Shown here: piece by piece, positions 16,207 to 24,143 of the stretch | Numbering within the stretch: the stretch's first letter is position 1 | How the letters are laid out: every line of letters starts with the position of its first letter | Assembly (NCBI GenBank): GCA_030680415.1 | Contig: JAUXVE010000140.1 | Span: 1-52,524 of the forward strand | Direction: 5' to 3' | DNA from: Rubrivivax sp. | Lineage (GTDB): Bacteria > Pseudomonadota > Gammaproteobacteria > Burkholderiales > Burkholderiaceae_C | Length of the DNA stretch: 52,524 bases | Translations under genes and position numbers: made by a program | The notes under the pieces: generated by a model | Database searches by the model: none | What the model was told of the DNA's origin: nothing | The model's input: only the letters and a program-made list of their open reading frames with translations

Positions 16207-17442
16207 ATGAACCTCTCTGCAATCCGTGAACAGCGCGCCGCCAAGGTGGCCGACATGCGCGCCCTGCTGGCCGCCGCCGAAGCCGGCAAACGCGCCCTGA
16301 CGGCCGACGAACAAACGAAGTTCGACGCGCTCAAGGCTGGCGTCACGGATCTGGAGCAGCAGGAAGGCCGGGCGCAGTTCCTGGCCGATGCCGAGCGCCG
16401 CATGCAGGGCACCCCCGCCGACGGCGAGCACCGCGACCGCGCTGGCCTCGAAGGCCGTGTGTCCCTGATGCGTCTACTGCAAGCCCAGGTCGAAGGCCGC
16501 GCCCTGACCGGCGCCGAAGCCGAGTACCACGTCGAGGCCGAGCGCCGCACCGGCCGCAAGGCGCAGGGCATGTTCCTGCCGATGGCCGCGCTCGAAACGC
16601 GTGTCAACACCACGACCACCGGCAACGACCTAGTGCCCACCGACCATCGCGCCGACCAGTTCATCAGCCCGCTGCGCAACGCCCTGCTGGCGCGGCGCCT
16701 GGGCGTGCGTGTGCTGTCGGGCCTGAGCGGCAATGTGAGCATCCCGAAGCAGGCGACCACCACCTCGGTGGGCTGGGTGGCCCAGAACGGCGCCGTCAGC
16801 GACACCGGCATCACCACCGACCCGGTGACGATGACCCCGAAGCATGCCGGCGGCGTCACCGAGATGTCGCGCCAGCTCATCATGCAGTCGAGCCCCGACA
16901 TCGAGCAGCTGCTGCGCGACGACCTGGCCTACATGCTGGCCAAGGCCATCGACTCGGCCCTGATCATCGGCGGCGGCAGCAACGAGCCGACGGGCGTGCT
17001 GGCCACGAGCGGCATCCAGACCGCGAACCTGGCCACCTTGAGCTGGGCCAACGTGCTGGGCATGATCGAGAAGGCCGAGCTCGAAAACACGATGGCCGCG
17101 AACTGGCTCGGCGGCCCCAAGGTCAAGACCAAGCTCGCCAGCACGCTGAAGGCCAGCGGCATCGCCGGTTATCTGCTCGAAGGCGGGCGCATGGCCGAAC
17201 TGCCGTTCTTCAACACCACGCAGGTGCCCGAGAAGGCAGGCAGTCCCAACAAGCTGCGCCTGATCCTGGGCGACTGGTCGCAGGTGCTGCTGGGTATCTG
17301 GAGCGAGATCGACATTCTCGTCAATCCGTTCGACTCGACGGCCTACGCTCGCGGCGGCGTGCTGGTGCGGGCCATGTCCACGGTCGACATCGCGGTGCGC
17401 CATCCGACGGCCTTTGTCCACGCCGAAGACATCGCGCTGTGA
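16207..17442 (+). CDS. HK97-fold major capsid protein
   Basis: The 411-residue product has a coiled-coil N-terminal delta (scaffold) region, residues 1-70 (LSAIREQRAAKVADMRALLAAAE). The HK97 fold follows: LVPTDHRADQFISPLRNALLARRLGVRVL, the E-loop/spine region SIPKQATTTSVGWVAQNGA, and the A-domain with LGDWSQVLLGIWSEIDILVNPF. Phage capsids of this type are synthesised with a removable delta region, and the next gene encodes the matching protease. ATG 16207 was chosen because it begins the conserved delta domain; upstream residues from 16156 look non-coding. The gene is intact, which matters for deciding whether the element can build its own heads. Confidence 0.93.
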   Translation: MNLSAIREQRAAKVADMRALLAAAEAGKRALTADEQTKFDALKAGVTDLEQQEGRAQFLADAERRMQGTPADGEHRDRAGLEGRVSLMRLLQAQVEGRALTGAEAEYHVEAERRTGRKAQGMFLPMAALETRVNTTTTGNDLVPTDHRADQFISPLRNALLARRLGVRVLSGLSGNVSIPKQATTTSVGWVAQNGAVSDTGITTDPVTMTPKHAGGVTEMSRQLIMQSSPDIEQLLRDDLAYMLAKAIDSALIIGGGSNEPTGVLATSGIQTANLATLSWANVLGMIEKAELENTMAANWLGGPKVKTKLASTLKASGIAGYLLEGGRMAELPFFNTTQVPEKAGSPNKLRLILGDWSQVLLGIWSEIDILVNPFDSTAYARGGVLVRAMSTVDIAVRHPTAFVHAEDIAL

Positions 17443-17978
17443 TGCTCGAAGTACGCACGGCCTCGGGCCTGGCGCTGCCGTCACCCGGCAAGCTGGTGGG
17501 ACATGCGGCCGTGTTCGATTCGCCGGCCGACCTGGGCGAGTTCGTGGAGTCTGTCCGGCCGGGAGCATTCACCCGCAGCCTGCGACAGCCCGGCGCCATC
17601 ATGGCGCTGTATGACCACGAGCGCCGTTCAATACTCGGGAGAGTGTCGGCCGGCACCCTGCGCCTGCGGGAAGACGCCAAGGGCCTGGCCTTCGAGCTCG
17701 ACCTGCCCGACACCACGGTCGGCCGCGACCTGGCCGTGCTGGTCGAGCGCGGCGACGTGAGCGGCTGCAGCTTCGGGTTCGTCGTGCCCAAAGGTGGCGA
17801 CCACTGGGAGCAGCGCAACGGCAAGCTGGTGCGCGAGCTGCGCACCGTCGATCTGCGCGAGATCACCATCACGCCGGATCCGGCCTACGCCGACACCACG
17901 GTCGCCAAGCGCAGCATGCCGACGCTCCGAGAGTCGGACGCGCTGCAGACGCACCGTCTGTGGTTCGCGACGCTATGA
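17442..17978 (+). CDS. HK97-family prohead maturation protease
   Basis: The 178-residue product resembles the caudovirus prohead serine protease (peptidase U35). Visible features are GHAAVFDSPADLGEF, VRPGAFTRSL, ALYDHERRSILG with the catalytic His, and DVSGCSFGFVV with the catalytic Ser, followed by LREITITPDPAY. It should remove capsid delta domains during maturation. Start ATG 17442 overlaps the capsid stop (TGATG), so expression is coupled. In HK97-type phages it lies between portal and capsid; here the order is capsid-protease-portal. Confidence 0.9.
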   Translation: MLEVRTASGLALPSPGKLVGHAAVFDSPADLGEFVESVRPGAFTRSLRQPGAIMALYDHERRSILGRVSAGTLRLREDAKGLAFELDLPDTTVGRDLAVLVERGDVSGCSFGFVVPKGGDHWEQRNGKLVRELRTVDLREITITPDPAYADTTVAKRSMPTLRESDALQTHRLWFATL

Positions 17979-19123
17979 CGTTCCTCGACCGGGTGCTCGG
18001 CACCATCGGCCTGGAGCGACGCGCCAGCAACCCGAGCGACCCCTACTGGACGAACATGTCGGCGCTGCGCGGCAACGGCGTGACGCCACGATCCGCCGAG
18101 AGCGTGTCGGCCGTCTACGCCTGCGTGTCGGCGATCTCCGAGACCATCGCATCGCTGCCGCTGATCCTCTACCGCAGGGAAGGTGACGACGGCCGCAACC
18201 GCGCGAAGGATCACCCGCTGTACAAGGTGCTGCACGACCAGCCGAACGGCCAGCAGACCGCGCTCGAATTCCGCGAGCAGATGCAGGCCAGCGTGCTGTT
18301 GCGCGGCAACGCCTATGCCGAGATCCGGCGCGGCTATGACGGCCAGGTGCGCGAGCTGCTGCCCATGCACGCCGACCGCGTGCAGGTGCTCAAGCTCGAC
18401 ACCGGGCGCCTGGCCTATGAGTGGAACCGCGACAACGGCACGACGCGCCGGCTGCTGCAGGAAGAAGTCTTGCACCTGCGCCACCGCAGCGACAACGGCG
18501 TGCTGGGCGTGTCGCCGATCTCGGCCGCGCGTGAGGTGGTCGAGCTCGCCATCGCCGAGCGCGAGCACGGCAGCGCCACCTTCCGCAACGGCACCAAGGC
18601 ATCGGGCGTGCTCAAGTTCCCCGGCACGCTCAATCCCGAACAGCGCAAGGCCGTCGGCGACTCATGGGCGAGCCAGTACGCTGGCGCTGCCAACGCCGGC
18701 AAGACGCCGATCCTCGAATCGGGCGTGGACTACACCCCGCTGTCGATGACGTTGGAAGATGCCGAGTGGCTGGGCGCGCGTCAGTTCAGCGTCGAAGAGG
18801 TCTGTCGCCTGTTCCGCGTGCCGCCAACCGTGGTGGGCGACCTGCGGCACGGCAACTACAGCAACAGCGTCGAGATGGCGCGGCAGTTCGTCACCCTCAC
18901 GTTGCGGCGCCACCTGAGCATGTGGGAGCAGAGCATCGCGCGCTGCCTGCTCACCGACGCCGGCCGCCGCGTCTACTTCGCCGAGCACAGCGTCGAAGGC
19001 CTGCTGCGCGGCGACAGCCTGGCACGCGCCCAGTTCTACGAGCGCGCGATCACCGATGGCTGGATGGACACCGACGAGGTGCGCCGTCTGGAGAACCTGC
19101 CTGCGAGGTCGATCAATGCCTAA
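17975..19123 (+). CDS. HK97-family phage portal protein
   Basis: The 382-residue product overlaps the protease stop by 4 bp (ATGA). Characteristic portal segments are SVSAVYACVSAISETIASLPL, a leucine- and charge-rich wing (VLHDQPNGQQTALEFREQM), GVSPISAAREVVELA, LEDAEWLGARQFSVEEVCRLFRVPPTVVGDL and the clip/crown region NSVEMARQFVTLTLRRHLSMWEQ. It forms the dodecameric DNA entry ring at one capsid vertex and docks the terminase. Length is normal for the family. Confidence 0.93.
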   Translation: MTFLDRVLGTIGLERRASNPSDPYWTNMSALRGNGVTPRSAESVSAVYACVSAISETIASLPLILYRREGDDGRNRAKDHPLYKVLHDQPNGQQTALEFREQMQASVLLRGNAYAEIRRGYDGQVRELLPMHADRVQVLKLDTGRLAYEWNRDNGTTRRLLQEEVLHLRHRSDNGVLGVSPISAAREVVELAIAEREHGSATFRNGTKASGVLKFPGTLNPEQRKAVGDSWASQYAGAANAGKTPILESGVDYTPLSMTLEDAEWLGARQFSVEEVCRLFRVPPTVVGDLRHGNYSNSVEMARQFVTLTLRRHLSMWEQSIARCLLTDAGRRVYFAEHSVEGLLRGDSLARAQFYERAITDGWMDTDEVRRLENLPARSINA

Positions 19124-19574
19124 GGCGCTCAAGACTCACAAGCTCAAGATGCTGCAGCCGCTGGTGAAGGAGCTCGCGCCCAGCATCAAGATGCTGTCGG
19201 GCAAGACGCTCAAGCAGCGCCAGGCCGAGACCGGCCGCACGCTGGCCCTCAACGGTGCGGCGTGGCGCAAGCTGCGTGCGCTGGTGCTGACCCAGCAGCC
19301 CTTGTGCAACGAGTGCAAGGCGCAGGGCTACATCGTCCCCGCCGTCGAGGTCGATCACCGCGACGACAACCCAGCCAACAACCTGCGCGACAACCTCGTC
19401 GGCCTGTGCAAGATGCACCACGGCCAGCGCACCCGAGGCGTGAGCGTCAAGGGCTGCGACGAGCACGGCAGGCCGCTCGACCCGCGTCACCCGTGGAACG
19501 AGAAATCGCCAGCAACCGACGGGATGCGAACCGTTCGGCTCCCCTCGCGCACGCCGCCGCAGTCTTCGACATGA
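19116..19574 (+). CDS. HNH endonuclease of the packaging module
   Basis: The 152-residue product begins inside the 3' end of the portal gene (8-bp overlap). The HNH core is CNECKAQGY, then VDHRDDNPANNLRDNLVGLCKMHHGQRT, with CxxC and C..H zinc ligands and the catalytic His of VDH. Packaging-associated HNH proteins next to terS/terL are known to be required for genome cutting in cos-type phages. This position therefore suggests cos packaging with linear monomer ends (inference). The C-terminal 20 residues are Ser/Pro-rich and poorly conserved in appearance. Confidence 0.88.
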   Translation: MPKALKTHKLKMLQPLVKELAPSIKMLSGKTLKQRQAETGRTLALNGAAWRKLRALVLTQQPLCNECKAQGYIVPAVEVDHRDDNPANNLRDNLVGLCKMHHGQRTRGVSVKGCDEHGRPLDPRHPWNEKSPATDGMRTVRLPSRTPPQSST

Positions 19575-19975
19575 CCGCCCGCAAGCCCACCGCGCTCAAG
19601 AAGCTGGCCGGCAACCCCGGAAAACGGCCGTTGCCTGCACGCGAGCCCCACCCCCAAGGGGGTGCCCCCACCTGCCCCGATTGGATGCCCCCAGACGGGC
19701 GCCGCCAGTGGGAAGCCGTGGTGCCCGAGCTCGACCGCCTGGGCGTGCTGACCAGCGTCGATATCGCCATCGTCGAGGCATTCTGTTCGCTGTATGCCGA
19801 GTTCGTCGCGGGCATGCGGGCCGGCAAGCCGATCAAGACCAACGTCGTGGCGTCGATGCGTGTGCACGCCCAAGAGCTCGGCCTCACGCCGGCCGCGCGC
19901 TCGAAGGTATCTGTTCCACCGGCTGCACACGATGACCCGAACGAAGAATTCTTCCGACCCATTCTGGTTCGATGA
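19571..19975 (+). CDS. terS: Terminase small subunit, P27 type
   Basis: The 134-residue product has the P27-family start TARKPTALKKLAGNPGKRPLP, then PPDGRRQWEAVVPELDRLGVLTSVDIAIVEAFCSLYAEF and a conserved C-terminal helix. It recognises the packaging site and recruits the large subunit. The start overlaps the HNH stop (ATGA), and the gene overlaps terL by 44 bp. In phage satellites TerS is often the component that redirects packaging to the satellite genome. Confidence 0.88.
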   Translation: MTARKPTALKKLAGNPGKRPLPAREPHPQGGAPTCPDWMPPDGRRQWEAVVPELDRLGVLTSVDIAIVEAFCSLYAEFVAGMRAGKPIKTNVVASMRVHAQELGLTPAARSKVSVPPAAHDDPNEEFFRPILVR

Positions 19976-21494
19976 CGAGGCGGCCGAGCGCGCCGTCCGG
20001 TTCTTCGAGCTCTGCCTCACGCACACGAAAGGCGAGTGGGCCGGCCAGCCGCTGAAGCTGTCCGCCTGGCAGGCCGACCGGATCATCCGGCCGCTGTTCG
20101 GCTGGAAGCGTGCCGACGGCACCCGGCGCTACCGCACGGCCTACATTCAGATCCCGCGCAAGGCCGGCAAATCCACGCTGGCGGCCGGCATCGCGCTGTA
20201 CCTGCTCATGGCCGACGGCGAACCCGGTGCCGAGGTCTACAGCGCCGCCGCCGACCGCGAGCAGGCCGCTATCGTCTTCGAGATGGCGAAGGCCATGGCC
20301 GATGCCTCTGGGACGCTGCAGAAGCGCGTGCAGGCCTTCAAACGCTCCCTGGTGGTACAGAGCACCGCATCCAGCTACAAGGTGCTCTCCAGCGAGGCCT
20401 ACACGAAGCACGGCCTCAGCGCCCACGGCATCGTGGTCGATGAGGTGCACGCGCTGCCCGACCGCGAACTGTGGGACGTGCTCACGACCAGCACGGGCGC
20501 CAGGCGCCAGCCGCTCACGGTCGCCATCACGACCGCCGGCTTCGACCGGCACTCACTCTGCTACGAGCTCTATGACTACGGGTGCAAGGTGCGCGACGGC
20601 ATCGTCATCGACGACGCCTTCCTGCCGGTGATCTACGAAGCCGGCGCCGATGACGACTGGAAAGACCCGGCCACCTGGCACAAGGCCCACCCCGGCCTGG
20701 GCGTGTCGGTGAAGCTGAACTACATGGAAGCCGAGTGCACGAAGGCGCAGCAACTCCCCGGCTACGAAAACACCTTCAAGCGGCTGCTGCTCAACATCTG
20801 GACCGAGCAAGACACGCGCTGGATGCCGATGATCGAGTGGGATGCCTGCGCCGAGCCGGCGCCCGAGATCGCCGGCCTGCCCTGCTATGCCGGCCTGGAC
20901 CTGTCCACCACGACCGACATCACGGCGCTGGTGCTGGCCTTCCCGGTCGGCTCGAAGGTGCACCTGCTGCCTTTTTTCTGGGTGCCCAAGGAAGGCATCC
21001 ACAAGCGCGCCAGGCGTGACCGTGTGCCCTACGACGTATGGCAGCGGCAGGGCTTCATCGAGGCCACCGATGGCAACGTCGTCGATTACGACCTGATCCG
21101 CAAGCGTGTCAACGAGCTGGCCGAGAAGTACCAGATCAAGGAGATTGCCATCGACCGCTGGAACGCCACCCAGCTATCGACGCAACTGGCCGGCGACGGC
21201 TTCGAGGTGGTCGCATTCGGCCAGGGCTACGCCAGCATGACGGCGCCCACCAAGGAACTGGAGAAGCGCATCCTCGGCCGCGAGCTCAACCACGGCGGCA
21301 ATCCGGTGCTGCGCTGGATGGCGAGCAACGTGTCGGTGAGCACCGACCCGGCCGGCAACGTCAAGCCCGACAAGGCCAAGAGCAGCGAGCGTATCGACGG
21401 CATCGTCGCCACCGTCATGGCGATGGGCCGGGTGATGGTCGCCGAAGAGGAAGTGCCCAGCCGCTACCTGACCGAGGGCTTCGCGTTCGTCTGA
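19932..21494 (+). CDS. terL: Terminase large subunit
   Basis: The 520-residue product has the ATPase motor near residue 75 (Walker A: QIPRKAGKSTLAAG), the adenine region, and Walker B near residue 170 (GIVVDEVHAL). The nuclease domain follows with an acidic strand AGLDLSTTTDITALVL (near 320) and final Asp in RIDGIVATVM. It pumps DNA into the prohead and cuts it. I chose ATG 19932 since MTRTKNSSDPFWFDDEAAERA matches family N-termini; an in-frame ATG at 19794 lies inside terS. It is the last gene of the element. Confidence 0.93.
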   Translation: MTRTKNSSDPFWFDDEAAERAVRFFELCLTHTKGEWAGQPLKLSAWQADRIIRPLFGWKRADGTRRYRTAYIQIPRKAGKSTLAAGIALYLLMADGEPGAEVYSAAADREQAAIVFEMAKAMADASGTLQKRVQAFKRSLVVQSTASSYKVLSSEAYTKHGLSAHGIVVDEVHALPDRELWDVLTTSTGARRQPLTVAITTAGFDRHSLCYELYDYGCKVRDGIVIDDAFLPVIYEAGADDDWKDPATWHKAHPGLGVSVKLNYMEAECTKAQQLPGYENTFKRLLLNIWTEQDTRWMPMIEWDACAEPAPEIAGLPCYAGLDLSTTTDITALVLAFPVGSKVHLLPFFWVPKEGIHKRARRDRVPYDVWQRQGFIEATDGNVVDYDLIRKRVNELAEKYQIKEIAIDRWNATQLSTQLAGDGFEVVAFGQGYASMTAPTKELEKRILGRELNHGGNPVLRWMASNVSVSTDPAGNVKPDKAKSSERIDGIVATVMAMGRVMVAEEEVPSRYLTEGFAFV

Positions 21495-21497
21495 ATC

Positions 21498-21537
21498 GGC
21501 CGCACGGTCGAGACAGTCGGCCATAGACCGTGCGGCC
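21498..21537. terminator. Strong stem-loop after terL
   Basis: GGCCGCACGGTC (21498-21509) pairs perfectly with GACCGTGCGGCC (21526-21537) across a 16-nt loop, just after the terL stop. There is no T-run, so it may be a rho-assisted terminator, a processed 3' end or part of a packaging site. Confidence 0.45.
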
Positions 21538-21679
21538 GCCACCATCACGGTGGCGTTCATGACCCATGACCGGCACCGGCCAGCGATGGCGAGGCATCTC
21601 GGACGCGCTCAATCCTTGGAGCGTTGCACGGTGCCACCTTGATGGCGTGCGTGAGAGTGCACCGAAGTGCACCCCGCTT

Positions 21680-21698
21680 TTCCATATTCCTTCCATAC
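21680..21698. repeat. Candidate integrase arm-type sites, right
   Basis: TTCCATAT (21680-21687) and TTCCATAC (21691-21698), spaced 11 bp, copy the pair at 11460-11478 with a single mismatch over 19 bp. On the excised circle both pairs would flank the core attachment site. Confidence 0.6.
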
Positions 21699-21703
21699 TG
21701 GCA

Positions 21704-21738
21704 GAAAAAAAGCACCGAGCGTTTCCGCTAAGTGCTTG
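21704..21738 (-). terminator. Element-borne terminator now serving tRNA-Val
   Basis: On the minus strand the stem AAGCAC..AGCG-GAAA-CGCT..GTGCTT is followed by seven T residues, 17 bp beyond the tRNA 3' end. It is similar but not identical to the stranded host terminator at 11266-11299, so the element brings a replacement terminator with its replacement tRNA half. Confidence 0.78.
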
Positions 21739-21752
21739 ATTTCTTTGCCTAT

Positions 21753-21799
21753 TTTGGTAGGCGCGATTGGACTCGAACCAACGACCCCCACCATGTCAA
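21753..21799. repeat. attR: Right attachment site inside tRNA-Val
   Basis: This is the second copy of the 47-bp identity, extending from two bases past the encoded CCA to the 5' edge of the anticodon loop. The part at or below 21799 is element-derived; the tRNA 5' half above it is host-derived. Confidence 0.93.
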
Positions 21800-21831
21800 G
21801 GTGGTGCTCTAACCAGCTGAGCTACGCGCCT
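21755..21831 (-). tRNA. tRNA-Val (GAC)
   Basis: The 77-nt cloverleaf reads 5' to 3': acceptor AGGCGCG, D arm GCTCAGCTGGTTAGAGC, anticodon stem CCACC with loop TTGACAT (anticodon GAC), T arm GTTGG-TTCGAGT-CCAAT, acceptor CGCGCCT, discriminator A and an encoded CCA. It decodes GUC. Its 3' half is restored by the integrated element. relA lies immediately downstream in coordinates on the same strand (21867), transcribed toward the tRNA. Confidence 0.97.
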
Positions 21832-21866
21832 AAGTCAGCCGCGCATTATATACAGCCGCGGCGCCG

Positions 21867-24143
21867 CTACTTGCGCCGCGCGTGCCGTACGCCGGGCACG
21901 CGACCGATCTGCGCCAGCACCTGGGCCAGCCGCGAGGCGTCGCCGAGCTCCACGGTGAAGGTCATCCAGGCCGCACTGCGGTCCTTGGCCGATTGCGTGT
22001 GCACGCCGATGACGTTCATCTTGTCCTTGGCAAAGACTTCGGAGATGTCGCGCAGCAGCCCGGGCCGGTCGGCGGCCTCGATCAGCACGTCCAGCGGGTA
22101 GACCGCCGTCTTGTCGACTCCGGGTGCGCCCCAGGCGACGTCGATGACGCGGCCCGGCGCCGTCTGCGCCATGTGGTGCAGGTTGGTGCAGCTTGCACGG
22201 TGCACGGCGACACCGCGGCCGCGCGTCACGAAGCCGGCGATGGTGTCGGGCGGCGCCGGCCGGCAGCAGCGCGCAAGCGTCGTCAGCAGCGAATCGATGC
22301 CCACCACCAGGACGCCGCCGCCGCGGCCGCCACCGGCGGCGCTGCGCGGGCGGTGCAGCGCCACGCGGTCTTCGTCGGGCGCCGGCTCCGCGGGGCGCAG
22401 CACGTTCTCGATGTTGCGCAGCGAGAACTCGTCCTTGCCGACCACCTCGAACAGCGCGTCGGCATTCTTGAACCCCAGTTGCTCGGCCAGCGTGTCGAGC
22501 TTGAGCGCGGTGCGGCCCTCGCGCTGCAGCAGCTTTTCCACCGCCTCGCGGCCACGGGCGATGGTCTCGCTCTGCGCCTGGGCGTTGAACCAGGCGCGCA
22601 CCTTGGCGCGCGAGCGCGGGCTGGCCAGGTAACCGAGTTCGGGGTTGAGCCAGTCCAGCGAGGGGCCGCCCTCCTTGGCCGCGACGATCTCCACCGTCTG
22701 GCCCGACAGCAGCGGCTTGTTCAGCGACACCATGGCGCCGTCGACGCGCGCGCCGCGGCAGCGGTGGCCGAGGTCGGTGTGCAGCGCGTAGGCAAAGTCC
22801 ACCGCGGTGCCGCCGGCGGGCAGGTCGATGATGCTGGCCTGCGGCGTGAAGACGTAGATGCGGTCGTCGAACGCCGCTGCGCCGGGCTCGGCGGCGCCTT
22901 GGCGCGTGGTGTCGCGCTCCCAGGCCAGCAACTCGCGCAGCACCGCCTTGCGCGCATCGGCAATGCGCTCCTCGAACTCGCCCAAGGCGGCGGCGCCGCC
23001 GCTGCCACGGACACCACTGACGCCGGCGTAGCCGCGGGCGCCGGCTTCCTTGTACATCCAGTGCGCGGCGACACCGTGCTCGGCGTGCTCGTGCATGGCG
23101 CGCGTGCGAATCTGCACCTCCAGCGGCCGGTCGTCGTGGTCCAGCACCACGGTGTGCAGGCTCTGGTAGCCATTGGGCTTGGGGCGCGCGATGTAGTCGT
23201 CGAACTCGCCTTCCACCGGGCGCCAGGCCTCGTGCACGCGGGCCAGCGCGGCGTAACACGTCGCCACATCGTCGACGACGACGCGCAGCGCGCGGGCGTC
23301 GAAGACGCGGGCGAAGGCCAGGCCCTTGCCCTGCATCTTCTTCCAGATGCTGTACAGGTGCTTGGGCCGGCCCTGTACGTCGACCACCAGGCCGGCCGCA
23401 GCCAGCAGCGCAGCCAGTTGCTGCCGCGCAGCGTCGACGCTGCGCTCGCGCTCGGCGCGTGTCTCGTCGACCTGACGCGCCATGCGCTGGTATTCCGCCG
23501 GCTTGAGGAAACGGAACGACAGGTCCTCCAGTTCCCACTTGATCTGCCAGATGCCCAGCCGGTTGGCCAGCGGCGCGAAGACCTGCAGCGACTCGGTGGC
23601 GACCATCTCCGGGCACGGCCGCTTGCTGGCGGCGAACCAGCGCAGCGTCTGCAGGCGCGAGGCCAGGCGCAGCAGCACCACGCGCAGGTCGCGCGAGAAG
23701 GCCAGCAGCATCTTGCGCACGCGCTCGATCTGCAGCGCCTGCTGGCCGCTGCCGTGTCCTTGGCCCTGCTGCGCCTCGCGCGCGGCGCGCTGGATCTGCA
23801 CCAGCTTGCGCGTCAGCGTCACCAGGCTGGCATAGCTGTCGCCGAAGGCCTTCTTGACCACCTCTTCGGGGTGCTGCAGGTAGTCGCCCGCGTACACGAG
23901 GTAAGCCGCCGCGCACAGCGACGGCGCGCCGCCGATGCTGCGCAGCAGCGCAGCCACGCCGTCGGCATGGCCCAGCGCATCTTCGCCGGTGTCCAGCGCC
24001 TGGCCGGCAAGCAAGGGCTCGGCGAAGGCCCGTGCGCGCGCCACAGGGTCGGCGTCACCAGGCTGCTCGGGGGCCCCGGCCAGGTGAACGATCGCCGCGG
24101 CGCCGACGGCGCCTGCCGGCGCACCGGCCGCAGCGCGTTTCAT
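21867..24143 (-). CDS. relA: GTP pyrophosphokinase RelA ((p)ppGpp synthetase)
   Basis: The 758-residue product has RelA/SpoT architecture. An N-terminal HD-hydrolase-like region has lost its key residues (the usual LLHD is replaced by LVYAGDY near residue 85). The synthetase domain follows (RVFDARALRVVV; the EFDD signature near 312 with YIARPKPNGYQSLHTVV, typical of RelA rather than the RxKD of SpoT), with VQIRTRAMHEHAEHGVAAHW. Then come TGS (IYVFTPQASIIDLPAGG, near 428) and a C-terminal ACT domain. It makes (p)ppGpp on ribosomes during amino-acid starvation. The start ATG 24143 overlaps the upstream hydrolase stop (ATGA). The Ala-rich N-terminus is longer than in E. coli RelA. Confidence 0.95.
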   Translation of the reverse strand: MKRAAAGAPAGAVGAAAIVHLAGAPEQPGDADPVARARAFAEPLLAGQALDTGEDALGHADGVAALLRSIGGAPSLCAAAYLVYAGDYLQHPEEVVKKAFGDSYASLVTLTRKLVQIQRAAREAQQGQGHGSGQQALQIERVRKMLLAFSRDLRVVLLRLASRLQTLRWFAASKRPCPEMVATESLQVFAPLANRLGIWQIKWELEDLSFRFLKPAEYQRMARQVDETRAERERSVDAARQQLAALLAAAGLVVDVQGRPKHLYSIWKKMQGKGLAFARVFDARALRVVVDDVATCYAALARVHEAWRPVEGEFDDYIARPKPNGYQSLHTVVLDHDDRPLEVQIRTRAMHEHAEHGVAAHWMYKEAGARGYAGVSGVRGSGGAAALGEFEERIADARKAVLRELLAWERDTTRQGAAEPGAAAFDDRIYVFTPQASIIDLPAGGTAVDFAYALHTDLGHRCRGARVDGAMVSLNKPLLSGQTVEIVAAKEGGPSLDWLNPELGYLASPRSRAKVRAWFNAQAQSETIARGREAVEKLLQREGRTALKLDTLAEQLGFKNADALFEVVGKDEFSLRNIENVLRPAEPAPDEDRVALHRPRSAAGGGRGGGVLVVGIDSLLTTLARCCRPAPPDTIAGFVTRGRGVAVHRASCTNLHHMAQTAPGRVIDVAWGAPGVDKTAVYPLDVLIEAADRPGLLRDISEVFAKDKMNVIGVHTQSAKDRSAAWMTFTVELGDASRLAQVLAQIGRVPGVRHARRK

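Larger units (their letters stand above)
11315..21799. mobile_element. Integrated capsid-encoding phage satellite (cf-PICI-like)
   Basis: The element is bounded by 47-bp direct repeats from tRNA-Val(GAC). In order, all on the plus strand, it carries integrase, a hypothetical protein, an AlpA-like regulator, a small protein, a Spo11/Toprim-like protein, a replication-like protein with embedded iterons, two small hypothetical proteins, HK97-type major capsid, prohead protease, portal, HNH nuclease, TerS and TerL. There are no tail, head-tail connector, holin/endolysin, or CI/Cro-type repressor genes. The packaging order (capsid first, terminase last) is the reverse of HK97-type phages but matches what is known of capsid-forming phage-inducible chromosomal islands. 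A decayed prophage is the alternative. However, every gene present is intact and overlapping by a few bases, which argues against random decay. Confidence 0.8.

Noticed and set aside
11315..21799. A complete temperate prophage
   Set aside because: No tail, tape-measure, connector, holin, lysin or repressor genes are found, and all space is occupied by short-overlap genes.
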